A DNA stretch of 64,000 nt from Lichenicola cladoniae (GTDB lineage: Bacteria > Pseudomonadota > Alphaproteobacteria > Acetobacterales > Acetobacteraceae). The position numbers and the translations under genes are program-made. Below are positions 27,066 to 36,078 of the stretch, piece by piece. The number at the start of each line of letters is the position of its first letter. Within the stretch, counting starts at the first letter, position 1. The stretch lies in NCBI RefSeq assembly GCF_013201075.1, contig NZ_CP053708.1:3167501-3231500 (forward strand), in the 5' to 3' direction. A model generated the notes under the pieces. It was not told the origin of the DNA. It was given only the letters and a program-made list of their open reading frames with translations, and made no database searches.

Positions 27066-29927
27066 ATGACGGGCCCACCCTTCCGGCCACATGGCCCAAA
27101 CGACACGCCAGGTCGCAGCGATCCGCGGCGCGACGGCGCATTCGCACCACGGGTCAAGGCGGTGCTCGGTCCGACCAACACCGGCAAGACCCATCTCGCG
27201 ATGGAGCGCCTGCTGGCGCACAGCTCGGGCATCATCGGGTTCCCGTTGCGGCTGCTTGCCCGCGAGAACTACGACCGGATGGTGGCGCAGAAGGGCGTAT
27301 CCCGGGTCGGGCTGATCACCGGCGAAGAGAAAATCATGCCGCCCGATGCGCGCTGGTTCTCCTGCACGGTCGAGGCGATGCCGCTGAGCTTCCTCGGCGA
27401 CCGGGCCGGCCCGGGAGCCGGCCCGGGCGATTGGTCGGGCAACGACGTCGTGACCCGCCCGGAGTTCGTCGCGGTCGACGAGATCCAGCTGTGTGCCGAT
27501 CCGGATCGCGGCCACATCTTCACCGACCGCCTGCTGAACGCGCGCGGGCTGGTCGAGACCATGTTCCTCGGCGCCGAGACCATCCGGCCGCTGCTGTCCC
27601 GGCTGGTGCCGCAGATCGAGATCGAGACCCGGCCGCGCCTGTCGCAGCTTCTGCATGTCGGTCCGGTGAAGCTGACCAAGCTGCCGCCGCGGTCCGCCGT
27701 GGTGGCCTTCTCGGCCGCCGAAGTCTACGCGATCGCCGAACTGATCCGCCGGCGGCGCGGCGGCTGTGCCGTGGTCATGGGCCGGCTCTCGCCGCGCACG
27801 CGCAACGCACAGGTGGCACTCTACCAGGACAAGGAAGTCGACTACCTGGTCGCCACCGACGCCATCGGCATGGGGCTGAACATGGACGTGAACCATGTGG
27901 GCTTCGCCGGCCTCTCCAAGTTCGATGGCGCCCGGCCCCGCCGGCTCACCGCCGCCGAAGTCGCCCAGATCGCCGGCCGCGCCGGGCGCGGCATGCGCGA
28001 CGGCACCTTCGGCACCACCGGCACCTGCCCGCCGATGCAGGAGGACGTCGTGGCAGCGGTCGAGGCGCACCGCTTCGATCCGCTGGAGCAGCTATTCTGG
28101 CGCAACGACCAGATCGACCTGTCCGCCCCGGACGCGCTGCTCGCCAGCCTGCAGGTGCCCCCACCGATCCGCGGCCTGGCGTCCGGCAACGAGGCATCCG
28201 ACCTCCAGACCCTGCAGACACTCGGCTACGACCCGGACATACGCCGGCTCGCCGTCGGCCGGTCCGCTACCAGGCTGCTCTGGGACGCCTGCCAGATCCC
28301 CGACTTCCGCAAGCTCGGCGACGACAGCCACACCCGGCTCTGCGCCCGCGTGTTTACCGACGTGATGCAGACCGGCCGCCTGTCGGTGGCGTGGCTCGAG
28401 TCGCTGCTGAACGGCCTCAACCGGTCCGATGGCGACATCGACACGCTGATGCAGCGCCTGTCGGGCGTGCGGGTCTGTGCCTATATCGCGGCCCGCAAGG
28501 ACTGGCTCGAGGACGCACCGGCCTGGCAGGCAAAAGCCCGCGAGATCGAGGACCTGCTGTCCGACGCGCTGCACGAGAAGCTGACCGCGCGCTTCGTCGA
28601 CCGTCGTGCCGCACTGCTGATCCGCAGCCTCGACGAAGCGGAGCGCTCCGGCGGCACCGACCTTCTGTCCGCGGTCACCGCGCAGGGCGAGGTGGTGGTC
28701 GAGGGCCATTCGGTCGGGCACGTATCCGGCTTCTCGCTGATCCCCGATCCGCAGGCCGAGGGCCCCGAGAAACGTCTGGTGCTGCGTGCTGCGCGCCGTG
28801 CATTGCGCGAGGAAATTCCCCGCAGGGTCCAGGCGCTGTCCACCGCCCCCGATACCTCGTTCTCGCTCAGCGAGGACGGGCGGCTGATCCGCTGGGATGC
28901 CGCACCGGTCGGACGGCTGCGTCCGGGCACCGCTCTCCTTCGGCCGATGGTCGAGGTGCTGGACAGCGAGTTCCTCGATGGCGCCCAGCGCGAACGGGTG
29001 CGGGCGCGACTGCAGGCCTGTCTCGATGCGATGCTGGCCCAGGTTCTCGCTCCTTTGTTCGATGCGGAGCGCCGGGCCGCGGACGATGCCGAGCTCCGCG
29101 GCGTGCTGCACCGGCTGACCGAGCAGGGTGGGCTGGTCCCGGGGCAGGCGCGCGAGCCGATGCCGCCGGCGGTGCGCGCCAGGCTGAAACCGCTGGGCGT
29201 GCGCGCTGGCCGGTTCGCCCTGTTCATGCCGGCCTTGCTGAAACCGCGCCCGGCCCGGCTGCGGGCGATCCTGATCGCGCTGCGTGCCGGGGTTCCGCTT
29301 CCGGTACTGCCACAGGAAGGCCGGATCTCGCTGGCGAGGGACGGCGCGGCAACGGCTCCGCCCGGGTTCCTGGCCAAGCTCGGCTGGGTCGAGTGCGGGC
29401 CGATTTTGCTGCGGCTCGACATCGCGGAGAAGGTCGCAGGCGAACTCGGCTGGCTGACCCGCCGGCGGCCGACCGCGCTGCCGGCGGACATGGCATCGCG
29501 ATTGTCCACGCGCCACGACCTGCTGCCGCAGATACTGCCCACGCTGGACGTGCGCATCCTGGCGCCGGTCATGCTTGGGGAGGACGCATTCGGGCCACCG
29601 GCGCCGACCATGCTGGCAGCGCACGGGCACCATGTCCGGCGTGTCGCGCATGCGCCGCATGCGTCGAGGCCGCCGCGCAAAGCCAGGCCGCCGGTCCTGT
29701 TCGGCCCGCCCCGCCCCGAAACCGCCCGGCCGGATGCCGGGACACTCGCCGGGAACGTGGCCGTCGAGACGCCATCGCCCGTACCCGTCGTACGACGGCC
29801 CAGGCCGTCCGCGCCGGCCCGCGCTCCGGTGCCGCCCCGCCCACCCGAGCCGGCACCGCGGCCAAGGCCGCCGGTCAACCCGGATAGTCCATTCGCCGTC
29901 CTCGCAGGACTGAAGTTCGGCCGCTGA
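27066..29927 (+). CDS. SUV3-like DExH-box RNA helicase
   Basis: A 953-residue helicase. Motif I is GPTNTGKTHLAMERLL near residue 36, the DExH-like box is AVDEIQLCADPDRGH, motif V is ATDAIGMGLNMDVNHV and motif VI is QIAGRAGRGMRDG. The order and spacing match the mitochondrial SUV3 / alphaproteobacterial family of ATP-dependent RNA helicases, linked to RNA decay. The last ~90 residues are Pro/Arg/Ala-rich and probably disordered. The next gene, an S4 RNA-binding protein, follows after 12 bases and the gene pair is conserved in alphaproteobacteria. Confidence 0.94.
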   Translation: MTGPPFRPHGPNDTPGRSDPRRDGAFAPRVKAVLGPTNTGKTHLAMERLLAHSSGIIGFPLRLLARENYDRMVAQKGVSRVGLITGEEKIMPPDARWFSCTVEAMPLSFLGDRAGPGAGPGDWSGNDVVTRPEFVAVDEIQLCADPDRGHIFTDRLLNARGLVETMFLGAETIRPLLSRLVPQIEIETRPRLSQLLHVGPVKLTKLPPRSAVVAFSAAEVYAIAELIRRRRGGCAVVMGRLSPRTRNAQVALYQDKEVDYLVATDAIGMGLNMDVNHVGFAGLSKFDGARPRRLTAAEVAQIAGRAGRGMRDGTFGTTGTCPPMQEDVVAAVEAHRFDPLEQLFWRNDQIDLSAPDALLASLQVPPPIRGLASGNEASDLQTLQTLGYDPDIRRLAVGRSATRLLWDACQIPDFRKLGDDSHTRLCARVFTDVMQTGRLSVAWLESLLNGLNRSDGDIDTLMQRLSGVRVCAYIAARKDWLEDAPAWQAKAREIEDLLSDALHEKLTARFVDRRAALLIRSLDEAERSGGTDLLSAVTAQGEVVVEGHSVGHVSGFSLIPDPQAEGPEKRLVLRAARRALREEIPRRVQALSTAPDTSFSLSEDGRLIRWDAAPVGRLRPGTALLRPMVEVLDSEFLDGAQRERVRARLQACLDAMLAQVLAPLFDAERRAADDAELRGVLHRLTEQGGLVPGQAREPMPPAVRARLKPLGVRAGRFALFMPALLKPRPARLRAILIALRAGVPLPVLPQEGRISLARDGAATAPPGFLAKLGWVECGPILLRLDIAEKVAGELGWLTRRRPTALPADMASRLSTRHDLLPQILPTLDVRILAPVMLGEDAFGPPAPTMLAAHGHHVRRVAHAPHASRPPRKARPPVLFGPPRPETARPDAGTLAGNVAVETPSPVPVVRRPRPSAPARAPVPPRPPEPAPRPRPPVNPDSPFAVLAGLKFGR

Positions 29928-29939
29928 GGCAGGAGTCGC

Positions 29940-30236
29940 ATGCCTGAGAACGAGGATTCGCGGGACTGGCAGCGCCTCGACATGTGGTTGTGGTGCGCCC
30001 GCTTCCTGAAGGCGCGGTCGGATTGCGTCCGGCTGATCGAGGCGGGGCTGATCCGGATCAACCGGCAACCGACCGACAAGGCGCATGCCAGGTTGCGGCC
30101 CGGCGACGTGCTGACGCTCCCACTGCCCGTGCCCATGGCCCGCACCGGCGTGCGGGTGATCCGGGTGGTGTCGCTCGCCACCAGGCGGGGGCCGGCGCCG
30201 GAAGCACGCACGCTCTACGAGGACATTCCGGAATAG
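29940..30236 (+). CDS. S4 domain RNA-binding protein (HslR-like)
   Basis: A 98-residue protein that is almost wholly one S4 domain: RLDMWLWCARFLKARSDCVRLIEAGLIRINRQP, then KAHARLRPGDVLTLPL. S4 domains bind structured RNA; the HslR/Hsp15 relatives bind stalled large ribosomal subunits carrying a tRNA. It is 12 bases downstream of the helicase gene, most likely in one operon, which points to a joint role in RNA handling. Confidence 0.92.
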   Translation: MPENEDSRDWQRLDMWLWCARFLKARSDCVRLIEAGLIRINRQPTDKAHARLRPGDVLTLPLPVPMARTGVRVIRVVSLATRRGPAPEARTLYEDIPE

Positions 30237-30393
30237 CCTGGCGGCGGCAACCGGAGCGCCCCGCTTGCGCTTGCAGGGAAAGACTTTCATATGTCGCGGC
30301 CGCAGCCCGACCTGCCCTTTCGGGGCGGCACGTTCAGCTTGCGGATTTTTCAAAGGGCGTTCGGCCAGCTTGGTGCCGGGCGCATGATCGGAG

Positions 30394-30729
30394 ATGGCGA
30401 TGACCTACGTGGTCACCGAGAATTGCATCCGCTGCAAGTACATGGACTGCGTCGAGGTATGTCCGGTCGATTGCTTCTATGCTGGCGAGAACATGCTCGT
30501 CATCAATCCAGACGAATGCATCGATTGCGGCGTGTGCGAACCGGAATGCCCGGCCGAGGCGATTTTCCCGGATAGTGACGACCGCGCCGGCGCCTGGGCC
30601 GAGACCAACACGACCTACGCAAAGACCTGGCCCAACATCACCCGCAAGGGCGTGGCGCCGGCCGATGCCGACGAGTGGAAGGACAAGCCCGACAAGGGCC
30701 CGCTGTTCTCCCCGAACCCTGCCAACTGA
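30394..30729 (+). CDS. fdxA: Ferredoxin FdxA (7Fe-8S)
   Basis: A 111-residue ferredoxin with the cysteine pattern of the 3Fe-4S/4Fe-4S type. [21 protein letters not shown] sits near residue 9 and [17 protein letters not shown] near residue 39. The C-terminal tail (about 45 residues ending SPNPAN) is longer than in clostridial ferredoxins and typical of proteobacterial FdxA. It carries electrons in the cytoplasm. In many alphaproteobacteria a carD gene follows directly; here a membrane protein gene overlaps the end instead. Confidence 0.96.
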   Translation: MAMTYVVTENCIRCKYMDCVEVCPVDCFYAGENMLVINPDECIDCGVCEPECPAEAIFPDSDDRAGAWAETNTTYAKTWPNITRKGVAPADADEWKDKPDKGPLFSPNPAN

Positions 30730-31244
30730 CCAGCGCAGTTCCCGCCGCCCGCCTCCTGCTGGTGGCGGCGGGCTTCACCGTCGTCTACGTCACCTGCGTG
30801 CCGGCCGCCTTCTTCCTGGTGATGGCGGTCTTCACCTGGCAGCTGTTCCACTGGCTGCTGCTGTCGGTCCTGCTGGTGCCGGCGCTGATCGGACTCGGGC
30901 TGTTCGGGCTCGTGAAGGGGCTGATCCCGACCGGTCTGCTGATCGGCGCGGTCGCGGCGCGCACGCCCGACCTGCACTGGCCGAAGCTGCTGGCCGCCGC
31001 GACTATCCCGCTGGTCGACCTCTTCCTGCTGCGCGCATCCGTCCTGCCCCACCTGATCGAGCGCGGCAGCCTGATGCTCATGGATCATCGCGCGCTGTTC
31101 ATGCTCGATACCATCGCGCCGGCCGCCGCCTCGATGCTCGTCACCCTCGCGGTTCCGCAGCGCCTGGTGCGCCGGCTGCTGGGCAGGCAGCGTGTCTACG
31201 AGGCGCCGGCGATCGGCTCCCAGCCGCCGCCGAGCGCGCGATAA
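30675..31244 (+). CDS. Small multi-pass membrane protein of unknown function
   Basis: The frame is open from GTG 30675, inside fdxA, to 31244. Only the part from about 30735 looks like protein: [20 protein letters not shown], a second and third hydrophobic block through [19 protein letters not shown], and further helices around 31020-31160, giving four or five membrane segments. No family was recognised. The true start is unclear; there is no ATG until 30822, and a CTG or GTG near 30730-30760 is possible. Its 3' end overlaps the convergent efflux gene by 49 bases. Confidence 0.6.
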   Translation: MEGQARQGPAVLPEPCQLTSAVPAARLLLVAAGFTVVYVTCVPAAFFLVMAVFTWQLFHWLLLSVLLVPALIGLGLFGLVKGLIPTGLLIGAVAARTPDLHWPKLLAAATIPLVDLFLLRASVLPHLIERGSLMLMDHRALFMLDTIAPAAASMLVTLAVPQRLVRRLLGRQRVYEAPAIGSQPPPSAR

Positions 31245-32656
31245 AGCGCCACGAGGTCGGTCTCGATCTGCGTGTCGCTTTGCGCGAGCGAGCTCTGGCT
31301 CTGCAGCAGGGCGTTCTGCGCGGACAGGACATTGAGGAAATCGGTAGAGCCCTGCTGGAACTGCTCGCGCGCCGCGCCGAGCGCGATCTCGTTCTGCCCG
31401 GCCGCCAGCGCGGTCTCGTCACGTTGGCGCTGCGCCTGCGCATAGGCGGTGAGCGCGTTGTCGACGTCCTGCCACGCCTGCAACACGATCTTCTGGTAGT
31501 TGATCGCCGCCTCGCGCTGCTGCGACTTGCGCAGCCTGAGCGTCCCGCGCAGCCGGCCACCCTCGAACAGCGGGACATCGATCGTGGGGCCGATGCTGAA
31601 GGCGCGGGCCGGCAGGCTGAACGCATCGGCGAGACGCAGGCCCTGCGGCCCGAAACTGCCAAGCAGCGTCACGTCCGGATAGAAGTCGGCCACCGCCACC
31701 CCGGTCTCCGCAGTCGCCTGGTGCAGCCGTGCCTCTGCCTCGCGCACGTCGGGACGGCGACGCACCAGGTCGCCCGGCAGCCCGACCGGGACCCGCGGCG
31801 GCACCGTCGGCTGGACCGAGGCGGTGCGGAGTTCCGGCTCGAGCGCCCGCGGCGGCAGGGCCAGTGCCAGGCCGATCGCGTTGATCGACGCCGCGATCGA
31901 CGCCTCGTAGGCCGGAAGCGTGGATGCGATCGTCGCCCGCTGCGCCTCCGCATTGGCAAGATCGAGCTTGGTGCTGACGCCGTTGGCGACCCGGCTGCGC
32001 ACCAGCACCAGATTGCGGTCGGCGAGCTGCAGATTATGCTCGGCGATCGCCCTGTTCACCTGGGTGCCGCGCAGCTGCATGTAGCTCTGGGCAAGATCGG
32101 ACACCGCCATCAGCGCGATCTCGTGACGAGCCTCGATCGCCGCCTCGGTGTTGGCATGCGCCGCCTCGACGCTGCGCCGGACCCGGCCGAACAGGTCGAG
32201 CTCCCATGATGCAGACATGGTGTTCTGGAACAGGTCGTATTCGAGCGGCGCGCCGGGGGCCGGCGTCACCAGCGAGATGAAGCCCTTCGGACTCTGGTGC
32301 GTGCGCATGTACTGCGGCTCGTAATCGACATGCGGCAGCCCCTGGGACACGGCGACCTCGCGTTCGGCGCGACCCTGCTGCACGCGTTCGGCCGCTGCCG
32401 CGAGGTCGAGATTCTGCCGGGCCAGCCGGTCCACCAGCGAGACCAGCTCGGGATCGTGGAAGCTGTTCCACCATCCGGTATCGACCGCGCCGCCATAGGT
32501 GTTGCTGCGCGTGGTCGCCGGCTCGCCGCCCCAGGCGGTCGGCGACGCAATCGTCGGCTTGTGGAAATCCGGGCCGACCGTGCATCCGGCGGATGCCAGG
32601 ACGAGCAGCCACGAGGCCGGGGCCGAGACACGAAGCAGCGAGGCGATGCGGTTCAT
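31196..32656 (-). CDS. Outer-membrane efflux lipoprotein (NodT/OprM family)
   Basis: A 486-residue TolC-type channel. The N-terminus ends in a lipobox (LVLASAGC, acylated Cys near residue 24), followed by VGPDFHKPTIASPTAW, a typical NodT start. Two outer-membrane-factor repeats follow, with AAERVQQGRAEREVA and ADRNLVLVRSRVANGVSTKLDL. It forms the trimeric tunnel that takes drugs across the outer membrane. It is the last gene of a minus-strand operon (MFS pump, fusion protein, channel) with a single base between it and the fusion protein gene. Confidence 0.94.
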   Translation of the reverse strand: MNRIASLLRVSAPASWLLVLASAGCTVGPDFHKPTIASPTAWGGEPATTRSNTYGGAVDTGWWNSFHDPELVSLVDRLARQNLDLAAAAERVQQGRAEREVAVSQGLPHVDYEPQYMRTHQSPKGFISLVTPAPGAPLEYDLFQNTMSASWELDLFGRVRRSVEAAHANTEAAIEARHEIALMAVSDLAQSYMQLRGTQVNRAIAEHNLQLADRNLVLVRSRVANGVSTKLDLANAEAQRATIASTLPAYEASIAASINAIGLALALPPRALEPELRTASVQPTVPPRVPVGLPGDLVRRRPDVREAEARLHQATAETGVAVADFYPDVTLLGSFGPQGLRLADAFSLPARAFSIGPTIDVPLFEGGRLRGTLRLRKSQQREAAINYQKIVLQAWQDVDNALTAYAQAQRQRDETALAAGQNEIALGAAREQFQQGSTDFLNVLSAQNALLQSQSSLAQSDTQIETDLVALYRALGGGWEPIAGAS

Positions 32657-32657
32657 C

Positions 32658-33776
32658 TCAGCGCGCAGTCACGCGTGCGTCGGTATGCGCCTGCACTCCG
32701 GCGACATCCGCGAACCCGGTCTCGATGGTGGTCTCGACCGAGAGGCCTGCCCGCAACAGGTGGGCCTGCGGCTGGTTTGGCGAAACCAGGATCTTCACCG
32801 GCAGCCGCTGCACGATCTTGGTGAAATTGCCGGTCGCGTTGTTCGGCGGTATCGCGGAATAGACCGCCCCGGATGCCGGCGGCAGGCCCTGCACGACGCC
32901 ATCGAGGATGATGTCGTAGGCATCGACATGGATGCGTACGTGCTGGCCCGGCAGCACGTGCTTCAAGGCCAGCTCGCGGTAGTTGGCGATGATGTAGACG
33001 CGGTCGAGCGGCACCAGCGTCATCAGGGTGGTTCCCGGTCCGACATAGTCACCGACCTGAGCGCTGCGCTGGCTCACCATGCCGGCCAGCGGCGCCGGGA
33101 TCCGCGTATAGGACAGCGTCAGTTTCGCCTGCTCGAGCTGTGCCTCGTCCGAGTGGATGGTCGCCTGGGCAGCCTCGCCGTTCGCCTTCAGAACGTCGAG
33201 CTGATGACGCTCGGCCTCGGCGGACGCCTTCGCGCCCGCGAGCTCCGCCTGCTGCTGAGCCAGCGTCGACTCGGCCTGCTGGCTGTTCTGCTGCGTGCCG
33301 GCGCCGGAGCTGGCGAGGTTCCGGTAGCGGGTCCGGTCCGCCTGCGCGAGCGCCAGCCGCGCCTGGATCCCGGTGACGTTGAAGTCCCGCTGCTGGATCA
33401 GCGAAGGCTGCCGCTGCACGTTGGCAAGTGCATCGCGCAACTGTGCGCGATCACGTTCCAAAGCCGCCTCGGCGGACACCACCGCGATCTGTTGGTCGCG
33501 ATCGTCGAGCGTCACCAGCGCCTGGCCGGCCGGCACCATGTCGTTGTCATCGACCGAGACCGCGCTGACCTGTCCCGAGATACGCGGTGCGATGGAGGCG
33601 TAATGCACCATCACGTAGGCGTCGTTGGTCCAGACCTTGCTGTTCGGCACGAAGATGATCGCCAGCACGATTCCGATGAAGCCGAGCACGACGATCCCGG
33701 CGACAAACCAGGGCCAGCGCGGCGTCGGTTTCTCCGGCTTCGCGTCCCCGTCATCCTTCTTGTCGTTCTCGGCCAT
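32658..33776 (-). CDS. HlyD family membrane fusion protein (EmrA type)
   Basis: A 372-residue periplasmic adaptor. One transmembrane helix near residues 22-43 (PWFVAGIVVLGFIGIVLAIIF) anchors it. A lipoyl/barrel-sandwich half starts with YVMVHYASIAPRISGQVSAV, followed by a long coiled-coil hairpin (about residues 95-205) rich in Gln and Ala, then YTRIPAPLAGMVSQRSAQVGDYV. EmrA-type proteins couple an MFS pump to an outer-membrane channel; both partners flank it here. Confidence 0.94.
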   Translation of the reverse strand: MAENDKKDDGDAKPEKPTPRWPWFVAGIVVLGFIGIVLAIIFVPNSKVWTNDAYVMVHYASIAPRISGQVSAVSVDDNDMVPAGQALVTLDDRDQQIAVVSAEAALERDRAQLRDALANVQRQPSLIQQRDFNVTGIQARLALAQADRTRYRNLASSGAGTQQNSQQAESTLAQQQAELAGAKASAEAERHQLDVLKANGEAAQATIHSDEAQLEQAKLTLSYTRIPAPLAGMVSQRSAQVGDYVGPGTTLMTLVPLDRVYIIANYRELALKHVLPGQHVRIHVDAYDIILDGVVQGLPPASGAVYSAIPPNNATGNFTKIVQRLPVKILVSPNQPQAHLLRAGLSVETTIETGFADVAGVQAHTDARVTAR

Positions 33777-33788
33777 GCGGACCGGCTC

Positions 33789-35348
33789 CTACTTCTTTGC
33801 GAACACGATGCGGGGCGGATAGGTGCGGACCGGCAGGATAAACAGCACCACCATCATGAAGACGGTGATCGCGGCCAGCAGCAGGAAGCCGTCGCTCAGG
33901 GTCAGCACGGTCGCCTGATGCTCGATGGCCTGGCGAAACTGCTCGAGACTGTCCACGGATCGGGGCCGTCCATTCGGTAGCAGCGGCGGCGGTATATCGT
34001 GCCCGTTGCCGTTTCCCTGCAACAGACGGGTGCGATCCTGCCCGGCCTGGTCGGCCAGGCGATCGGAATGCAACGCGCCCCGCCAGCGCTGGATCAGTTC
34101 CAGCAGCCAGACGCCGACCGCGGCGCTGATCGCGCGCGGCGTGTTGACCAGGCTCGAGGCGAATGGCCCTTCCTGCGGCACCACGCTGTTGGTCGCCATC
34201 ATCAGCAGGGGCATCACCACCATGGCCTCGCCCAACGACTGGAAGCCCTGCCAGAGATAGAACTGGTCGCGCTGCCATTCGCTGTTCAGGAACGAACTGC
34301 CGATGCAGGCGGCGAGAATGCAGGACAGCCCGATGAAGCTGACGACCCGCGCATCCACCCATTTGACGTTCAGCACCAGGGCCATCAGCGGCAGCAGCAC
34401 GAGCTGCGACGCGGCGATCTCGGAGGTCAGGAGGTAGGATTGCAGCGGACGATAGCCCTGGACCTCCTGAAGATACCGGCCAGGAAGCGTCGACGCGGAG
34501 AGGCTGATGATCAGGAACATGAACAAGGTGAACATGCCGTAGGCGAGATTACGCCGTGCCAGCATCTGCAGCTTGAACAGCGGCAGTTCGTGAAACCACT
34601 CGTTGACCAGCAGCAGGGGAATCGAGACCACGCTGATCAGCGCCAGCACGCAAATCGTGTTCGAGTTGAACCAGTCGTAGCGGTCGCCCTGCTCCAGCAT
34701 CGTGCTGAACGATCCCAGTCCGACCAGGACAAGCAACGCGCCGCGCCAGTCGAACTTCGCGAACCGCTCGTAATGCGGCGGGTCCTGCGGCATCCCGTAC
34801 CAGACCAGGAGCCCGGCCAGGGCCCCGAGTGGCACCGCCTGGTAGAAGGCGAACTGCCAGCCGAGGCTGCCGTCGCCGCCCTGCATCCAGACCGCCGCGA
34901 AGGCGGTGGCGAGATTGGGGAAGAACGTCGCCGTCAGCGCGTATGCGGCAAGGCCGTAGAGCCGGATCGGCGGTGGCAATGCACGCAGCGCGGTGGACAT
35001 CAGCAGCGGGATGGTCAGGCCCCCGCACAACCCCTGCACGATACGCAGGCCGAACAGCAGCGTCAGGTTCGACGTCGCCGGGATCAGCAAGGTTGAGACA
35101 CACGTCAGCGTGATCACGAACAGCAGCCAGCGGCGCAACGTCAGTGTCACCGAGAACCAGGGCGACACCGCCATGCCGAAAATCTGCGCGGAGATATAGA
35201 GGCTCTCGAACCAGGTGCTCGAATCATGCCCCATGCCGATGGCGCCGCTGATGTCGCCCAGCAGGATGTTGGACACGGCATCGTTCAGCTCGGTTGACAG
35301 GGCGGCCACGATGACGCCGGCCAGGGCGACGATGATCTTCTTGTCCAA
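33789..35348 (-). CDS. MFS multidrug exporter, DHA2 family (EmrB type)
   Basis: A 519-residue transporter with about fourteen membrane helices, the size and layout of EmrB/QacA pumps (proton-driven drug export). The first helix is IIVALAGVIVAALSTELNDAV, the Arg-rich loop between helices 2 and 3 is reduced (SVTLTLRRWLL), and helix 5 carries GGLTIPLLMSTALRALPP, close to motif C. It is the first gene of the efflux operon and lies 72 bases from the divergent IclR gene, which probably represses it. Confidence 0.93.
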   Translation of the reverse strand: MDKKIIVALAGVIVAALSTELNDAVSNILLGDISGAIGMGHDSSTWFESLYISAQIFGMAVSPWFSVTLTLRRWLLFVITLTCVSTLLIPATSNLTLLFGLRIVQGLCGGLTIPLLMSTALRALPPPIRLYGLAAYALTATFFPNLATAFAAVWMQGGDGSLGWQFAFYQAVPLGALAGLLVWYGMPQDPPHYERFAKFDWRGALLVLVGLGSFSTMLEQGDRYDWFNSNTICVLALISVVSIPLLLVNEWFHELPLFKLQMLARRNLAYGMFTLFMFLIISLSASTLPGRYLQEVQGYRPLQSYLLTSEIAASQLVLLPLMALVLNVKWVDARVVSFIGLSCILAACIGSSFLNSEWQRDQFYLWQGFQSLGEAMVVMPLLMMATNSVVPQEGPFASSLVNTPRAISAAVGVWLLELIQRWRGALHSDRLADQAGQDRTRLLQGNGNGHDIPPPLLPNGRPRSVDSLEQFRQAIEHQATVLTLSDGFLLLAAITVFMMVVLFILPVRTYPPRIVFAKK

Positions 35349-35381
35349 GACTGCTCCCTCCCCGGCTGGCGCACCCCACTA

Positions 35382-35414
35382 GCAATCGATACACAGTCCC
35401 GCAATCCAGTACAC
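35382..35414. promoter_or_regulatory. Direct repeat in the divergent IclR/efflux promoter
   Basis: GCAATCGATACAC (35382-35394) and GCAATCCAGTACAC (35401-35414) share GCAATC and TACAC with one base difference in spacing. They are 19 bases apart, close to two helical turns, so two protein molecules would sit on the same face. They lie in the 72-base gap between the efflux operon and the IclR gene and could be the regulator's binding sites. Confidence 0.5.
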
Positions 35415-35432
35415 GGCGGAGTGGTGGTAACG

Positions 35433-36071
35433 ATGACGGCCGAGAACCGCGAGGGCGTGCAGGTCATCAGGCGGGCCGCCTCGATCCTGCGCCTGCTTGC
35501 CGGCAACCCGGCCGGACTCAGTCTCGGAGCGATCGCCGCGGCGGTCGTCCTGCCGCGCTCGACCGTCCAGCGCATCGTGGACGCACTCCAGGCCGACGAT
35601 CTGGTGGAGCCGGCCGGACCCGGCGGCGGCACGCGCCTCGGGCCGGCGATCGCTTTTCTCGCCGCGGCCCTCGTCACCGAGCCGCTGATCCTGCTGCGTG
35701 AGGAGATGCAGCGACTCCGCGAGGCGACCGGGGAGACGATTGCGCTTACAGCGCTTCAGGATGGCCACCCGACCATCATCGATGCCGCCCCCGGTAGTCA
35801 GGAACTGCGCATCGTCCTCACGCTGGGAACCCGGTTGGCCCTCACGACATCGAGTGCCCAGAGCATGCTTGCCGACCCGCCCGGAACCCTGGCATTCGAC
35901 GAGGAAGGGACGACGACGGGCGTGTCTGCCGTCTCGGCGGCGTTCCGGCAGAAGGGCAGCCGCTACGCCCTGACGGTGATCGGCCCGGCCGATCGTTTCC
36001 GCCGGCGACGAGACAGCTGGATCGCCGAGCTCGAGAAGACCCGAGCCCGGCTTGCCGGCAGGTTGGACTAA
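35433..36071 (+). CDS. IclR family transcriptional regulator (short)
   Basis: A regulator of 212 residues from ATG 35433 (an ATG four codons earlier is possible). The N-terminal winged helix-turn-helix is clear: VIRRAASILRLLAGNPAGLSL, then LPRSTVQRIVDALQADDLVEP. The effector-binding (GAF-like) domain begins with LITLREEMQRL-like residues and DGHPTIIDAAPGSQELRI. It is 30-40 residues shorter than usual, with much of the middle of the effector domain missing (after SAQSMLAD). It likely controls the divergent efflux operon. Confidence 0.86.
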   Translation: MTAENREGVQVIRRAASILRLLAGNPAGLSLGAIAAAVVLPRSTVQRIVDALQADDLVEPAGPGGGTRLGPAIAFLAAALVTEPLILLREEMQRLREATGETIALTALQDGHPTIIDAAPGSQELRIVLTLGTRLALTTSSAQSMLADPPGTLAFDEEGTTTGVSAVSAAFRQKGSRYALTVIGPADRFRRRRDSWIAELEKTRARLAGRLD

Positions 36072-36078
36072 AGCCGCG

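Noticed and set aside
28092-30353. 753-codon open frame on the minus strand, opposite the helicase
   Set aside because: Antisense to clear helicase and S4 motifs, with Gln/Arg/His-rich content typical of shadows.
30237-30393. Possible small gene between the S4 protein and fdxA
   Set aside because: No frame of useful length has a ribosome site; it is treated as leader sequence of fdxA.
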